DNA of 64,000 bases from Paraglaciecola arctica (GTDB taxonomy: Bacteria; Pseudomonadota; Gammaproteobacteria; Enterobacterales; Alteromonadaceae). The stretch is from assembly GCF_018861065.1 (NCBI RefSeq), contig NZ_JAHKQO010000045.1, forward strand, positions 62,001 through 126,000. Direction: 5' to 3'. Made by a program: the position numbers and the translations under genes. Position 1 is the first letter of the stretch. Each line of letters begins with the position of its first letter. Under the pieces are notes generated by a model that worked only from the letters and a program-made list of their open reading frames with translations, ran no database searches and was not told where the DNA came from. This document shows, in pieces, positions 9,092 to 18,487 of the stretch.

Positions 9092-10420
9092 GTGCATAAT
9101 CTGTCTCTCAGATTAAGAAGTTTTGCTGCCGCGTTGCTGGCGCTGCTTATTTTTATACCGCTAACGGCGGTCACCCTAGAGCAAGCTTTCAACAGCAGTT
9201 TAAGTCAATCTATGTTGCAACAATTGCGAGTTCAAAGTTTGACCTTAATTTCTGAATTTGAACTAGATAATGGCGGCAAACATGCAGTCATGCCCGAACA
9301 GCTTTACAATGATCAATTTAATATCCCGGGCTCGGGACTATACGCTTTTATACAATCCGATGAGGCTATGTTATGGCAATCCCTGTCTACCTTGAATTGG
9401 CAACATCAACCTACATTTATGAAACCAGATATAGGCTCTGAAGCATTTATCGAAGATTTTGAAATGCAGAATAATTATTTTTTATATGCCTACACCGCAG
9501 AATTCGAAACCGACACAGAATATCAACCGGTTAGCTTTTATATTCTTCAAGATAAGCACGTATTTAATGCCGAAAAAAGCAAGTTCGCAAATACCCTATG
9601 GAATTGGTTAGGCTTAATTGCTTTGTTATTGCTGATTTTATTATTGGTTAGTTTAAACGCTGCATTGTTGCCAATAAGCAGACTAAATAAACAAATACGT
9701 TTGGCTGAAAGTGGCCATTTAAAACGTATAGATCAGCGTTACCCACCCGAATTAGAAAAGCTCAAAAATAGTATCAATCACTTGTTAGATACCGAACAGC
9801 AACAACGTAGTCGTTACAAAAATAGTCTAAGTGATTTAGCTCATAGCCTTAAGACCCCCTTAGCCGTGTTAAGTGGTACTGCAGATTTGCCAGAACAAGC
9901 CAAAGAGCCTATAAATCAAATTGACCTACAAATACAACGTCAACTAAAACGAGCCGTTGCCGGGACCACAAGTACATTTGAGCAAGCAATTTTGATTAAA
10001 CCTGTAGTAGATAAATTATTCAACGCTATGGATAAGGTTTACGCAGACAAACATCTCACGCTTACCCACAATATTGAAAATCAAAAGCTAGGCTTTCATG
10101 GCGACAAGACAGATTTAATGGAAATATTAGGCAACGTGTTAGACAACGCCTGTAAAGCCGCGGTCAGTCAAGTCAAACTATCGGTATTAATGAATCAAAA
10201 TAAATTGTTAATTCATATCGAAGACGATGGCCCTGGTATTCCTCAAGACAAACGTGAACACCTTTTAGAAAGAGGAACACGTTTGGACAGTTACAAAGAA
10301 GGTCAAGGAATTGGCATGGCAGTGGTGGCCGATTTAGTGTCAGCCTACCTAGGTCAACTCGAAATCGAAGAAAGTAATTTAGGCGGTGCCAAGCTTATTT
10401 TGGTTTTTCCTAGCTCTTGA
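9092..10420 (+). CDS. Two-component sensor histidine kinase, PhoQ-like
   Basis: A 442-residue inner-membrane kinase: TM1 (about 10-30), a periplasmic sensor of ~140 residues, TM2 (about 168-190), a HAMP-like linker, a HisKA domain with phospho-acceptor His251 in SDLAHSLKTPLAVLSG, and an ATPase domain with N-box NVLDNACKAA and G-boxes EDDGPGIP and GQGIGMAVV. The start is GTG; there is no nearby in-frame ATG that keeps TM1. The gene directly follows its response regulator. The sensor region has several acidic residues (for example EDFEMQ, TAEFETDTEY), which would suit a PhoQ-like divalent cation or peptide sensor; that ligand is an inference. Confidence 0.92.
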   Translation: MHNLSLRLRSFAAALLALLIFIPLTAVTLEQAFNSSLSQSMLQQLRVQSLTLISEFELDNGGKHAVMPEQLYNDQFNIPGSGLYAFIQSDEAMLWQSLSTLNWQHQPTFMKPDIGSEAFIEDFEMQNNYFLYAYTAEFETDTEYQPVSFYILQDKHVFNAEKSKFANTLWNWLGLIALLLLILLLVSLNAALLPISRLNKQIRLAESGHLKRIDQRYPPELEKLKNSINHLLDTEQQQRSRYKNSLSDLAHSLKTPLAVLSGTADLPEQAKEPINQIDLQIQRQLKRAVAGTTSTFEQAILIKPVVDKLFNAMDKVYADKHLTLTHNIENQKLGFHGDKTDLMEILGNVLDNACKAAVSQVKLSVLMNQNKLLIHIEDDGPGIPQDKREHLLERGTRLDSYKEGQGIGMAVVADLVSAYLGQLEIEESNLGGAKLILVFPSS

Positions 10421-10617
10421 TATTTTTCGCTACATTTTTACCAGTATTTTCCCCAAGAAAGTGTGAGAACCACTAAAAAGTACGTTTTCTACTCTAGTCG
10501 AAAATACCAACCATTATTAACCGTATGATTTATAATGATTTTTCAAGTGGCATAGTATCTGCTTTATATTTTTATTATTTTGCTAAAACCTCGATGATTA
10601 ATAATTAGGGAACCCAC

Positions 10618-11268
10618 ATGGCCGTAATACTTGAAGATAGACCAATTGAAAACCTCCGAGAAGAAGTGATCGACACACTAATCTATAACTACAGTCACGG
10701 AGTGATTTCAAGCGAAGCCTTTGAACGTCGACTAGATCAAGCCATGGCGAGTCAAAATCATCAAGAAATATTCAATTTAGCCGCTGACTTAGAAAAAACC
10801 GCAGGCACAGAATTCGCGTCTCAAAAAGAACGCCAATTCAACATCAACTATGCAGCCGGTGAGAATGATGAAACCGATACCATTATTAATATTCTTGGCG
10901 GCTCCTGTCGCAGTGGCCAATGGACAGTACCCCGAGAAATAAAAATCATTACCCTATTCGGAGGCGCAGATATCGATTTTACCGACGCGATATTTACCAC
11001 GCCAAACGTCACCATAAAAATACTTTGCCTATTTGGCGGCACCGATATATCAGTACCCGAAGATATCAATATTATCTCAAAGGCTTTCTGTATTTTGGGC
11101 GGTATCGATAATTCAGCTCCATCTATCGCTACACGTCAAGCCCCCACACTCACCATTGAAGGGCTTGTCATGTTTGGCGGCTTAGACATCAAAATAAAAC
11201 GCACCATCAAAGAAAAGTTTGTCGCGTTTGCCAATCAAATGAAAACCATGTTTAACAATCGTACTTAA
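10618..11268 (+). CDS. DUF1707 / LiaF-like (cell-wall-active antibiotic response) protein
   Basis: A 216-residue protein without membrane segments. Residues ~5-60 (ENLREEVIDTLIYNYSHGVISSEAFERRLDQA) form a DUF1707-like helical domain, and residues ~85-205 contain repeated beta units of the type NILGGSCRSG, TLFGGADIDF, CLFGGTDISV, CILGGIDNSA and VMFGGLDIKI, as in the C-terminal domain of LiaF/YvqF proteins. In Gram-positives LiaF dampens a cell-wall stress sensor; a role in envelope stress is only suggested here. The last 112 bases before the C-terminal codons are duplicated at 14670-14781. Confidence 0.78.
   Translation: MAVILEDRPIENLREEVIDTLIYNYSHGVISSEAFERRLDQAMASQNHQEIFNLAADLEKTAGTEFASQKERQFNINYAAGENDETDTIINILGGSCRSGQWTVPREIKIITLFGGADIDFTDAIFTTPNVTIKILCLFGGTDISVPEDINIISKAFCILGGIDNSAPSIATRQAPTLTIEGLVMFGGLDIKIKRTIKEKFVAFANQMKTMFNNRT
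11148..11259 (+). repeat. 112-bp repeat, original copy (3' part of LiaF-like gene)
   Basis: This stretch is repeated at 14670-14781 in the same orientation with 110 of 112 bases identical by eye. It is the parental copy, because here it lies inside an intact gene. Confidence 0.95.
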
Positions 11269-11312
11269 CATGGTTGTTCAACATCGCAGCATAACGACTA
11301 AGAGTAATAAGA

Positions 11313-12974
11313 CTACTTTTTAAGTCCTTTAAGGGTTTGCCCTGATTGGAATAACGTTAAACTTTTAGCGTTACCTGCGATGTCTAATTCAAAAACAAGC
11401 CTTGCCTGTACCATGGCATTGCTAAATTCTGTCTTGGACAGGGTTTCAAAAGGAATTTTCGGTTGAGCTGTGGCCTGAATGATCAACTGGCCATTTTCAT
11501 TGGTTATGTTGATAGCAAAGTTAGGGCTTAACTCATATATACCACTAAGGTTGTCTAGCTCAATTTGAGTCAATGTTACTTTATTAACATGCTTCTTAGT
11601 TTTTTTAGGATCTAACTTAAGTGCTTTTGTTTTACGACCACCTTGGTCTAAAGTTAAAAACAGCACTTCACCTTTATCATTCAGTTCAAAAGTAACTATG
11701 GCCCCCACTGCAGCTTGTACAAACTCAAGATCTGATTTGGCTGTTACCGGAAACATTGCTTGCCCTGTTGCCTGTATGAAGAGTTGTTGAGCTTGATTAG
11801 TCACAGTCAGAATAAATCCAGGTGCTAATTCATATTCGCCATTTAACCGCGCTAACTTCTCTTCATCCACCATTTTGACGTTTAAGATATCTGACCTTAA
11901 TTGAGCAAGTGTACCTTGCAAATAGGCATTGCCGACTGAGTCCAAACCATTGGCAGAGTTTTCTAAAATGACAATACCTTTATTGTTTGTTTGGTCAAAC
12001 CCCATGAAAGACCGAAAACCACCTGTACCGCCGTTGTGCCATAAATAGGATCCCTTATCATGTTCAGAGGTAAACCATGCTAAACCAACCTTAGGACCTT
12101 TCTTATCCCGCCCCGTAGTTTGTTTATGAGTTAATTTAATAAAATCGAATTGTGGGTTTAAGTTAGCCTTTAAATACTGGGCCATATCTTTAATGTTTGA
12201 CTTAATTGCGCCTGCTCCAGCAAGCGCGGGCAATTGCCAATGTTTAACCACATTTAAACCTGCATCATGCCCGTTACTCAGTAAGGCTTTGTGTGATTCA
12301 GGCACATCGACAAAACTACTAGCCAAACCTAACGGACTAAAGACTCTATCGTTAATCACTTGCTCGTAAGTTTTATTGTCAATAAGTTCCAGAATGTGCC
12401 CTAGCAAGCCTACGGCGAGGTTGGAGTACTCAAGCTGTGCATCTATTTCTCGGGTTAGCTCGTAGCTATTTAAAAACTCGTACAACAGCTCCAAGGTGTA
12501 GTCCGCATAGGGGTCGGCAGGATCACCAAAAGGCATATTACCTGGTAACCTAGGTAGTCCCGACATATGATTTGCCAGTGATAATAAAGTGATTGTTTTA
12601 CCATTTCTTGTTGGTATTTTTACCGATTTGGGTAAATATTGCTGCACTGGATCTGAAAGCTTCACCCTTCCCTCTGTTACCAAGCTGGCGAGAGCCATAG
12701 AAGTAAAAGTTTTAGTAATCGAACCAATTTCAAAGAGTGTTTCAACGGTAACTGGGGTTTTACTCCCTTGTTCAGTAACTCCAAAAGTTAAATATTCAAT
12801 ATTTCCATTTTCAATAATGACGATCGATACACCCACCACACTTTTCTGTTTTTCTAACTTAAGTTTAATGATTTCTTGAATGCTCTCGGTGTCAATATTT
12901 GCCAATACTGGAGCGACTCTTAGCGTGGTGATTATTAGAAAAATTACCAGTAACTTACTGATCAATAGTTGCAT
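11313..12974 (-). CDS. Exported serine hydrolase, beta-lactamase (class C / AmpC-like) fold
   Basis: A 553-residue periplasmic hydrolase. The signal peptide is cleaved near VLA-NID (residue 25). Catalytic motifs are complete: Ser85-x-x-Lys88 in GSITKTF, Tyr183-Ser-Asn185 in EYSNLAVG, and His313-Asn-Gly in LWHNGGTGGF. Family members act as DD-peptidases, esterases or beta-lactamases. The C-terminal ~170 residues hold two tandem copies of a beta-rich domain (each with LxGxYELxPxFxxxxTN ... QLxIQATxQ), similar to the DUF3471-type domain. The start is one base from the stop of the preceding membrane-protein gene, so it is the third gene of a sigma-factor operon. Confidence 0.88.
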   Translation of the reverse strand: MQLLISKLLVIFLIITTLRVAPVLANIDTESIQEIIKLKLEKQKSVVGVSIVIIENGNIEYLTFGVTEQGSKTPVTVETLFEIGSITKTFTSMALASLVTEGRVKLSDPVQQYLPKSVKIPTRNGKTITLLSLANHMSGLPRLPGNMPFGDPADPYADYTLELLYEFLNSYELTREIDAQLEYSNLAVGLLGHILELIDNKTYEQVINDRVFSPLGLASSFVDVPESHKALLSNGHDAGLNVVKHWQLPALAGAGAIKSNIKDMAQYLKANLNPQFDFIKLTHKQTTGRDKKGPKVGLAWFTSEHDKGSYLWHNGGTGGFRSFMGFDQTNNKGIVILENSANGLDSVGNAYLQGTLAQLRSDILNVKMVDEEKLARLNGEYELAPGFILTVTNQAQQLFIQATGQAMFPVTAKSDLEFVQAAVGAIVTFELNDKGEVLFLTLDQGGRKTKALKLDPKKTKKHVNKVTLTQIELDNLSGIYELSPNFAINITNENGQLIIQATAQPKIPFETLSKTEFSNAMVQARLVFELDIAGNAKSLTLFQSGQTLKGLKK

Positions 12975-12975
12975 T

Positions 12976-13587
12976 TTAAATCTCCTTTAATTCGTTTAAT
13001 TCACTAATCCTTTGCTTAATTTTATCAAGTAAGGGGAGTAATTGTTTTTTGACGGCTCGTTTATTCAGAAAATATACTCCGATGTTTAAGAGCGCACAAA
13101 ATCCATAATAAATAGCCAGTTGTTCGGTCATTCTCGGCACTCCCGATCCATCAACTGTAGCACCCGCAGTGATCAACACTATGGCCAACATTAAGGGGAA
13201 TAAGTACCAAACAGCAATTGACTCTAATAGTTTGACCTGATTCTCGATTTTTACTTTTTCAACCTGCCAAAACGCCATCACACTGCTGTCCTTTGGCGCA
13301 TTGACACGTTTGGCTTTAATCAGTTTATAAGGAATAAATAAACAAGCTAATATCGCAATCCATAACCCAATACTCTGAACTAAACTAGCAGCATAAAAAA
13401 GTTTCCAACTCCATACGGGTATTAAAAGTAATGCGATTGAAATTTCTAAGGTGTCTCGACGCTTAATACTTTTATCCACCTTACTTGTTTCCTTTGCCAA
13501 CAATTTAATCATAAGGGTTAAATCTTGAGCCCTCTTATCGGATGCTATCTCGGCTTTCCAATTAGCTTTTAGATCATCAAACTTCAT
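12976..13587 (-). CDS. Membrane protein encoded with ECF sigma factor (possible anti-sigma)
   Basis: A 203-residue protein with a soluble N-terminus (MKFDDLKANWKAEIASDKRAQ, about 40 residues) and four predicted membrane segments (about 49-66, 73-90, 122-142, 158-177). It overlaps the upstream sigma factor by 4 bases (ATGA). That position is normally held by an anti-sigma factor, and the N-terminal DDLKxxWxxE segment resembles such proteins, but no zinc-binding anti-sigma motif is visible. I therefore give it as a candidate anti-sigma or membrane sensor only. Confidence 0.75.
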   Translation of the reverse strand: MKFDDLKANWKAEIASDKRAQDLTLMIKLLAKETSKVDKSIKRRDTLEISIALLLIPVWSWKLFYAASLVQSIGLWIAILACLFIPYKLIKAKRVNAPKDSSVMAFWQVEKVKIENQVKLLESIAVWYLFPLMLAIVLITAGATVDGSGVPRMTEQLAIYYGFCALLNIGVYFLNKRAVKKQLLPLLDKIKQRISELNELKEI

Positions 13588-14066
13588 GACTTCTCACCTA
13601 TAAATTCATTCTCAAATGTTGCCTTAATACGTTTAATCCTAAGTCTCACGGCATTATCACTAATACCAACCACTGTGGCGATTTGTTCGGAACTTAAGCC
13701 ATCTAAATACATCATCAAAATACTCGAATCGATATCCGATAAGGTATGCATAAATTTATTAAGGATTTCTGCCTGACAATTTTCCTGCACTGCGGCTGAG
13801 TCAGGTTTCACAATTTCAGCCAACACTTGTTGTAGCTCTCTGTGTTTGATGGTTTTCGTCACAAAGCTTGAAGCAGTATTTAATGCCACCTGATATAGCC
13901 AAGTTTCTCGGGATGAGTGGCCTTTAAAAGTAGTAAAGCTGCGCCACAGTTGCATTAAGATTTCTTGATATAAATCTTCAAATTCATGCGGCTGGGAATA
14001 ACGAGAAGCGATATATTTTATTCGCCCCTGATTATTTGCTATTACCTGTTCAAATTCTTGTTGCAT
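13584..14066 (-). CDS. ECF-type sigma-70 family RNA polymerase sigma factor
   Basis: A ~160-residue sigma factor. Region 2 is visible in YIASRYSQPHEFEDLYQEILMQLW and the following FKGHSSRETWLYQVALN; region 4 in LDGLSSEQIATVVGISDN-AVRLRIKR, a helix-turn-helix. I chose the ATG at 14066 because a GAGG ribosome site lies six bases before it; the ATG 27 bases upstream (14093) has no clear site. It is the first gene of a three-gene operon with a membrane protein and a beta-lactamase-fold hydrolase, suggesting an envelope-related response. Confidence 0.9.
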   Translation of the reverse strand: MQQEFEQVIANNQGRIKYIASRYSQPHEFEDLYQEILMQLWRSFTTFKGHSSRETWLYQVALNTASSFVTKTIKHRELQQVLAEIVKPDSAAVQENCQAEILNKFMHTLSDIDSSILMMYLDGLSSEQIATVVGISDNAVRLRIKRIKATFENEFIGEKS

Positions 14067-14093
14067 GAACTGCCTCATGCCTATTTGAGGCAT

Positions 14094-14454
14094 TTTTATT
14101 GTGGAACTAATTAGTTAGTCTTAGGAAAAATGGTTTTGTGTCAAAAGACTTTAAAAAAGTGATACTAATTGATCATCAACCTTAAAATAAGCACTACTAT
14201 TGATAACTTAATAGGTCGCACTTTACCTCGCTTGAAAGCCACATAAAATAGGTCATCATCAAACGGCTTTAGAAAATAACGGCTCTTAAAATAACGAAAA
14301 TTCCCCAATTAATCCTGCATTTATAAAGGTACCAATACGCTAATTGGTTTTATCTCTGATAATAAATCGGTTGTAAAAAATGCCCTTTTTTAATTAGTGA
14401 TTGATATTTATCCAGCATGACATCAATATTCAAACTGCTTTATAAGTGGGTGGC
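14094..14454. other. Gene-free AT-rich stretch
   Basis: About 360 bases between the divergent sigma-factor operon and the chimeric pseudogene. It must hold the sigma operon's promoter, but I see no convincing sigma-70 hexamers, hairpin or repeat in it. Confidence 0.5.
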
Positions 14455-14790
14455 ATGGATACTAAACCTTATATTTACCAATTTTGTGGATTTTCACTTG
14501 ATCCCCTCAAGCAGGGATTGGTTATTGATCTTCCAGAAAAATCTTTCCAATTTCTTTAAAAACTCATTTTGGCGGATCATCAAGTGGTCGAAAAATACCA
14601 TTTACTTGATGAATTGTGGAAAGACTTAGTAGTAAGCGAATGGTCTTTGTCTTATGTCTTATGTCTGATACTCACCATTGAAGGGCTTGTCATGTTTGGC
14701 GGCTTAGACATCAAAATAAAACGCACCATCAAAGAAAAGTTTGTCGCGTTCGCTAATCAAATGAAAACCATGTTTAACAATAAAGCATAA
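14455..14790 (+). pseudogene. Chimeric pseudogene: winged-helix regulator fragment fused to copy of LiaF-like 3' end
   Basis: From the ATG at 14455 the frame reads like the N-terminal winged-helix domain of ToxR/CadC-type regulators (YQFCGFSLDPLKQGLVIDL, then EKSFQFL), is stopped by TAA at 14557-14559, and continues in the same frame with a plausible rest of the domain (ADHQVVEKYHLLDELWKDLVVSEWSLS). The domain breaks off there and joins, still in frame, 112 bases nearly identical to the end of the LiaF-like gene at 11148-11259, ending in a new TAA. The piece is therefore a recombinant of two unrelated genes with an added nonsense codon. A functional product is unlikely, although the second part is an open frame from 14569. 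Confidence 0.75.
14670..14781 (+). repeat. 112-bp repeat, second copy
   Basis: Direct copy of 11148-11259 (two differences, both T/C, near its 3' third). It forms the end of the chimeric pseudogene. Confidence 0.95.
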
Positions 14791-14967
14791 AACAAGGGCG
14801 AATTTCGAGTGCGTGCGGTTTGGTTTGGTGAAAACACATAAAGATTGCTTTTTTGCCTAGACGCGCGATTTTATTACAACACATACAACAAGTTTCAAAC
14901 TAGGATGAGTCAAAATCAGCATGCTTTATAGTATCTTGTGACGGCTAAACATGGTTAGCATTGACCT

Positions 14968-15765
14968 TTAGTTTACGGCTTTTCCTAGTACGCTAGATAT
15001 CCAATTTTGGTAATTTGACACTCTGACTTGATAAGCACGAGTACCATAAAGCCCGCCTTTGAAGTTAGATATATCGCCATACGCCAATTGCCAACTTGAT
15101 AAACCTACAAGATGTGCGACACCTTCTTGTAAGATAATAGAGGCTCCTCCGCTATCCCCAGAACCATGCATCCCTTCAAGTGGCAATGCATTTGATGGGG
15201 CGTCAAATGTAAATATTAGCCAGTTACCTTCAGTATTTTCAACTACATTGTGAAATTGGTTTAATACACCTAGAGATTTAGTAGTAAGATTTTCCCCGGT
15301 AAGTCCATTGCCTCCAGCTCCCTTTCCAAACACGGTGATTTTTTTACCTTTCTCGCTGGTACCTTTGTATAGTTTGATTGGTTCTACACCACTAACCGCT
15401 GAAGTTAATTTGATTAATGCGATATCACTTCTGGATCGAAAAAAGTTCATCAGAGGTGCTATATCTCCATTCAATAAGTTTTCACTAGGCTCAATATATT
15501 CAGGGTGTATATATACGCTCTCTATTTCATAATCTTTTGCCGCTATTTTTAATTTTTTACCAACATAATCATAAAAAATAGTATGTGCGACGGTCAGAAC
15601 CCAATGTGGATCAATTAATACCCCATGCCCTTCATGGGGCATATCAATTAAGTACTCTGGCTTTTTTTCTACAATATAATTTTCAGCCGAAATATCGTGA
15701 CGTTTCACAACTGCCTTGCTATTGATGGCAATGAAACAAGCGAATAAAAAAAACAGAGTTTTCAT
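14968..15765 (-). CDS. Exported trypsin-like (S1 family) serine protease
   Basis: A ~265-residue periplasmic or secreted protease. I chose the ATG at 15765, which gives a clean signal peptide (MKTLFFLFACFIAINSKA); a start 51 bases upstream would put polar residues before it. The catalytic triad is visible: His in WVLTVAHT, Asp in SRSDIALIKL, and Ser in GMHGSGDSGGASI. The length fits a single protease domain without PDZ. It is not DegP/DegS, whose serine motif is GNSGG. It stands alone; substrate unknown. Confidence 0.9.
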   Translation of the reverse strand: MKTLFFLFACFIAINSKAVVKRHDISAENYIVEKKPEYLIDMPHEGHGVLIDPHWVLTVAHTIFYDYVGKKLKIAAKDYEIESVYIHPEYIEPSENLLNGDIAPLMNFFRSRSDIALIKLTSAVSGVEPIKLYKGTSEKGKKITVFGKGAGGNGLTGENLTTKSLGVLNQFHNVVENTEGNWLIFTFDAPSNALPLEGMHGSGDSGGASIILQEGVAHLVGLSSWQLAYGDISNFKGGLYGTRAYQVRVSNYQNWISSVLGKAVN

Positions 15766-15979
15766 AATAAACCTATACCTGACGTGTATTCCAGTTATTG
15801 TAAAATGACTCTGCAAAGCGTCGAAGTTTACGATAGGTGGTTCCTTAGGGTACTAATACTTGAATCATGATATTTGTAGGTTGTCATTCCATAGGTATTG
15901 CATCCTCAATATCTATATTCACCTTTACTGACGTCACAAATATGAGGATGTTATCAATCACCGAAGCCTAGGCCTCTTT

Positions 15980-17047
15980 TTATCCCTCTGCATTTTCAAC
16001 CTGCGTCTCTTCAATCTCAGGCTCATCATCTTCACTGGCCAATAACAACGCCACCCAGCGTGTATCTGGGCTGGATTCCAGTGCTATTTTTACGATCATT
16101 GTTAACGGCACAGACAACAGCATACCTACTGTGCCTAGTAACCATCCCCAGAAAATCAACGACAAAAACACGACTAAGGTAGATAAGCCTAATCCGCGCC
16201 CCATATAACGCGGCTCTACTACATTGCCCATTATGGTATTCGACACTACAAAACCTAATGCAGTAAATCCAGCTGCGGCAGGACCAAGTTGCACAAAAGC
16301 TAACAACACCGCGGGCACCGCTGCGATAAAAGAGCCAATATTGGGGATGTAATTAAATAAAAAAGCTAAAACGGCCCAAAGTAAAAAATGATCGATATCG
16401 AGTACATATAACCAAATTCCAATGATTAATCCCGTACCTAAACTAACAAGAGTTTTGATCACTAGATAATTTTTGACAGAGAGTAAAAACTTGTCGATTT
16501 GTTGCATTTTCATGCTGGGATCATCTAGCGCAATATGAATTTTTTTAGGTACTGATTCCGCTTCAAACAACATAAATACAACGATTAATAAAATCAGTAA
16601 AAAGTTGGTTAACACCCCGCCTAAACTCGTTAAAAGGTTTGTCGCCATATTCATGGCTGCACCGGGGTCTAAATACGAGATTAACGCTTCTTTATCGACG
16701 TTAATGTTGAAGTTATCTAATTGACCAATCACCCATGAAAACTCTTCTACTAATTGCTCTCTGTATTTAGGCATATTCTGACTAAATTCATTCATTGACT
16801 GCCCTACTAAGCCAGCCAGAATCAATCCAAATACTACGATAATCAGTATAACTAGAATAACTGCTACGGCTCTGGGCAATTTATAGCGATTTGCCCAGGT
16901 AATGATTGGACTGCACGCCATAGCAATAAAAACAGATAATAAAAATGGAACTACAATGGCGCTAGCGGCTTTAACACCTGCTAATATGATGACGATAGAC
17001 GCCATAATGAGTAGTATCTTAACGGATCTTTGAGATTTAATTTGCAT
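15980..17047 (-). CDS. AI-2E family transporter (PerM/TqsA/YdiK type permease)
   Basis: A 355-residue inner-membrane protein with about eight hydrophobic segments in the pattern of the AI-2E family: paired helices at the N-terminus (ILLIMASIVIILAGVKAASAIVV), a soluble middle part, then helices containing FNYIPNIGSFIAAVPAVLLA and the conserved GLGLSTLVVFLSLIFWGWLLG. The C-terminus is acidic (EDDEPEIEETQ). Members export diverse small solutes or ions; the autoinducer role is established for only a few, so the substrate is not known. It is divergent from folX. Confidence 0.9.
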   Translation of the reverse strand: MQIKSQRSVKILLIMASIVIILAGVKAASAIVVPFLLSVFIAMACSPIITWANRYKLPRAVAVILVILIIVVFGLILAGLVGQSMNEFSQNMPKYREQLVEEFSWVIGQLDNFNINVDKEALISYLDPGAAMNMATNLLTSLGGVLTNFLLILLIVVFMLFEAESVPKKIHIALDDPSMKMQQIDKFLLSVKNYLVIKTLVSLGTGLIIGIWLYVLDIDHFLLWAVLAFLFNYIPNIGSFIAAVPAVLLAFVQLGPAAAGFTALGFVVSNTIMGNVVEPRYMGRGLGLSTLVVFLSLIFWGWLLGTVGMLLSVPLTMIVKIALESSPDTRWVALLLASEDDEPEIEETQVENAEG

Positions 17048-17139
17048 ATCAAGTTTCTGAATGAATTCCTTGTGGGCAAACTAGCAGATCTGTATGGTAT
17101 TTTATAGCGCATAACCAAAAGATTCACATTAGGACAAGT

Positions 17140-17505
17140 ATGAAGCTCAACCCAGCCACCATTAGAATTAAAAATTTACGTTTGCGCACTTATATTGGCA
17201 TTAACGACGACGAAATTGTCAATATGCAAGATGTTGTCATAAACGTTAAAATTGACTACCAAGCAGATCAAGCGACGGATTCAGATGAAATGGATGACGC
17301 TCTGAACTACAAAACAATAACCAAAAGAATCATTAAACTGGTCGAAAACAATCGCTTCTCTTTACTCGAGAAACTCACAGCTGATGTACTTAGCATTGCA
17401 GCAGAACACACCAGAGTGAACTATGCTGAGGTAGAAGTGGATAAACCCCACGCATTGCGGTTCGCAGATTCAGTTTCTTTATGTTTGTCATGCAATAAAA
17501 CCTAG
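17140..17505 (+). CDS. folX: Dihydroneopterin triphosphate 2'-epimerase
   Basis: FolX epimerises dihydroneopterin triphosphate to dihydromonapterin triphosphate in pterin metabolism. The 121-residue protein matches E. coli FolX nearly end to end, including [41 protein letters not shown] and [11 protein letters not shown], rather than the shorter FolB consensus. AGGAC lies upstream of the ATG. It is followed 17 bases later by yfcH, the same pair as in E. coli. Confidence 0.95.
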   Translation: MKLNPATIRIKNLRLRTYIGINDDEIVNMQDVVINVKIDYQADQATDSDEMDDALNYKTITKRIIKLVENNRFSLLEKLTADVLSIAAEHTRVNYAEVEVDKPHALRFADSVSLCLSCNKT

Positions 17506-17522
17506 TTTTATACAGGGGATAT

Positions 17523-18416
17523 ATGAAAATACTCATCACCGGAGGTTCGGGCCTAATCGGTTCAAACCTAATCCCCATTTTGCGTCCATGTGACATTGCG
17601 GTATATACCCGAAATGTAGCCATGGCAGAACAAATACTGGGTCATAAAATTAACTTTTTGTCCTCCTTGTCGGATTTAACTAACCTCGATGAATATGACG
17701 TGGTGATTAACCTTGCGGGTGAGCCAATAGCGGCCAAGAAGTGGACAGCTGAACAAAAATCCAAAATTGAGCACAGTCGTTGGTCAATCACTGAAAAAAT
17801 AGTGTCCTTAATTAACGCTGGTGACAACCCACCTAATTTATTAATCAGTGGCTCAGCCATAGGATTTTACGGCCGTCAACAGGACCAAATTATTGATGAA
17901 AACTTCACGTCTATTCACGACGAGTTTAGCCATCAACTTTGTGAACGTTGGGAACATTTAGCCCAAAAAGCGCAATCAGATAAAACTCGCGTATGCATAT
18001 TACGAACTGGGGTGGTGATTACCAAACGAGGTGGCGCATTACAGAAAATGCTTTTGCCTTTTAAACTAGGATTAGGAGGGCCAATTGGCGACGGAACCCA
18101 ATACATGTCGTGGATCCACCTTGAAGATATGTTACAAGGTATCGCTCATCTCATTACCAATAAAAGCTGCGAAGGTGTTTATAATTTCACTGCCCCTAAC
18201 CCTGTCACTAACCAAGAATTTAGCCGTGAACTTGCTTCGGCATTATCACGCCCTTGTTTATTGAGAGTCCCCAAATTTATGTTGCGGATGATGATGGGAG
18301 AAATGGCTGATTTAGTTTTATATGGTCAAAGGGTGGTACCCAAACGCCTGCAACAAAGTGGATATGAATTTATCTACCCTAACCTATCTCAAGCCTTTGA
18401 ATGTTTCCAAAAGTAA
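17523..18416 (+). CDS. yfcH: TIGR01777-family SDR nucleotide-sugar epimerase-like protein YfcH
   Basis: A 297-residue extended short-chain dehydrogenase-like protein. The NAD(P)-binding motif GGSGLIGSNL starts at residue 7, VVINLAGEPIAAKKW follows, and the C-terminal DUF1731-type part includes LRVPKFMLRMMMGEMADLVLYGQRVVP. The family is widespread (plant and cyanobacterial homologues act in cell division), but no reaction is proven for YfcH. Its pairing with folX is conserved in gammaproteobacteria. Confidence 0.92.
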   Translation: MKILITGGSGLIGSNLIPILRPCDIAVYTRNVAMAEQILGHKINFLSSLSDLTNLDEYDVVINLAGEPIAAKKWTAEQKSKIEHSRWSITEKIVSLINAGDNPPNLLISGSAIGFYGRQQDQIIDENFTSIHDEFSHQLCERWEHLAQKAQSDKTRVCILRTGVVITKRGGALQKMLLPFKLGLGGPIGDGTQYMSWIHLEDMLQGIAHLITNKSCEGVYNFTAPNPVTNQEFSRELASALSRPCLLRVPKFMLRMMMGEMADLVLYGQRVVPKRLQQSGYEFIYPNLSQAFECFQK

Positions 18417-18440
18417 CAATGTGCTGGATTAGCTTCTGAT

Positions 18441-18478
18441 ACGAAAAAGTTGATACCCAAAGGTACCAACTTTTTCGT
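18441..18478. terminator. Bidirectional terminator between convergent yfcH and ybbP
   Basis: A 12-bp perfect stem (ACGAAAAAGTTG / CAACTTTTTCGT) whose inner bases also pair partly (ATACC / GGTA). It has A- and T-runs inside the arms and sits between two convergent genes, so it can serve both. Confidence 0.8.
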
Positions 18479-18487
18479 GGTTTTTAA

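Noticed and set aside
14417-14629. 70-codon frame starting MTSIFKLL
   Set aside because: It is a different frame over the winged-helix relic; the relic frame gives a better family match.
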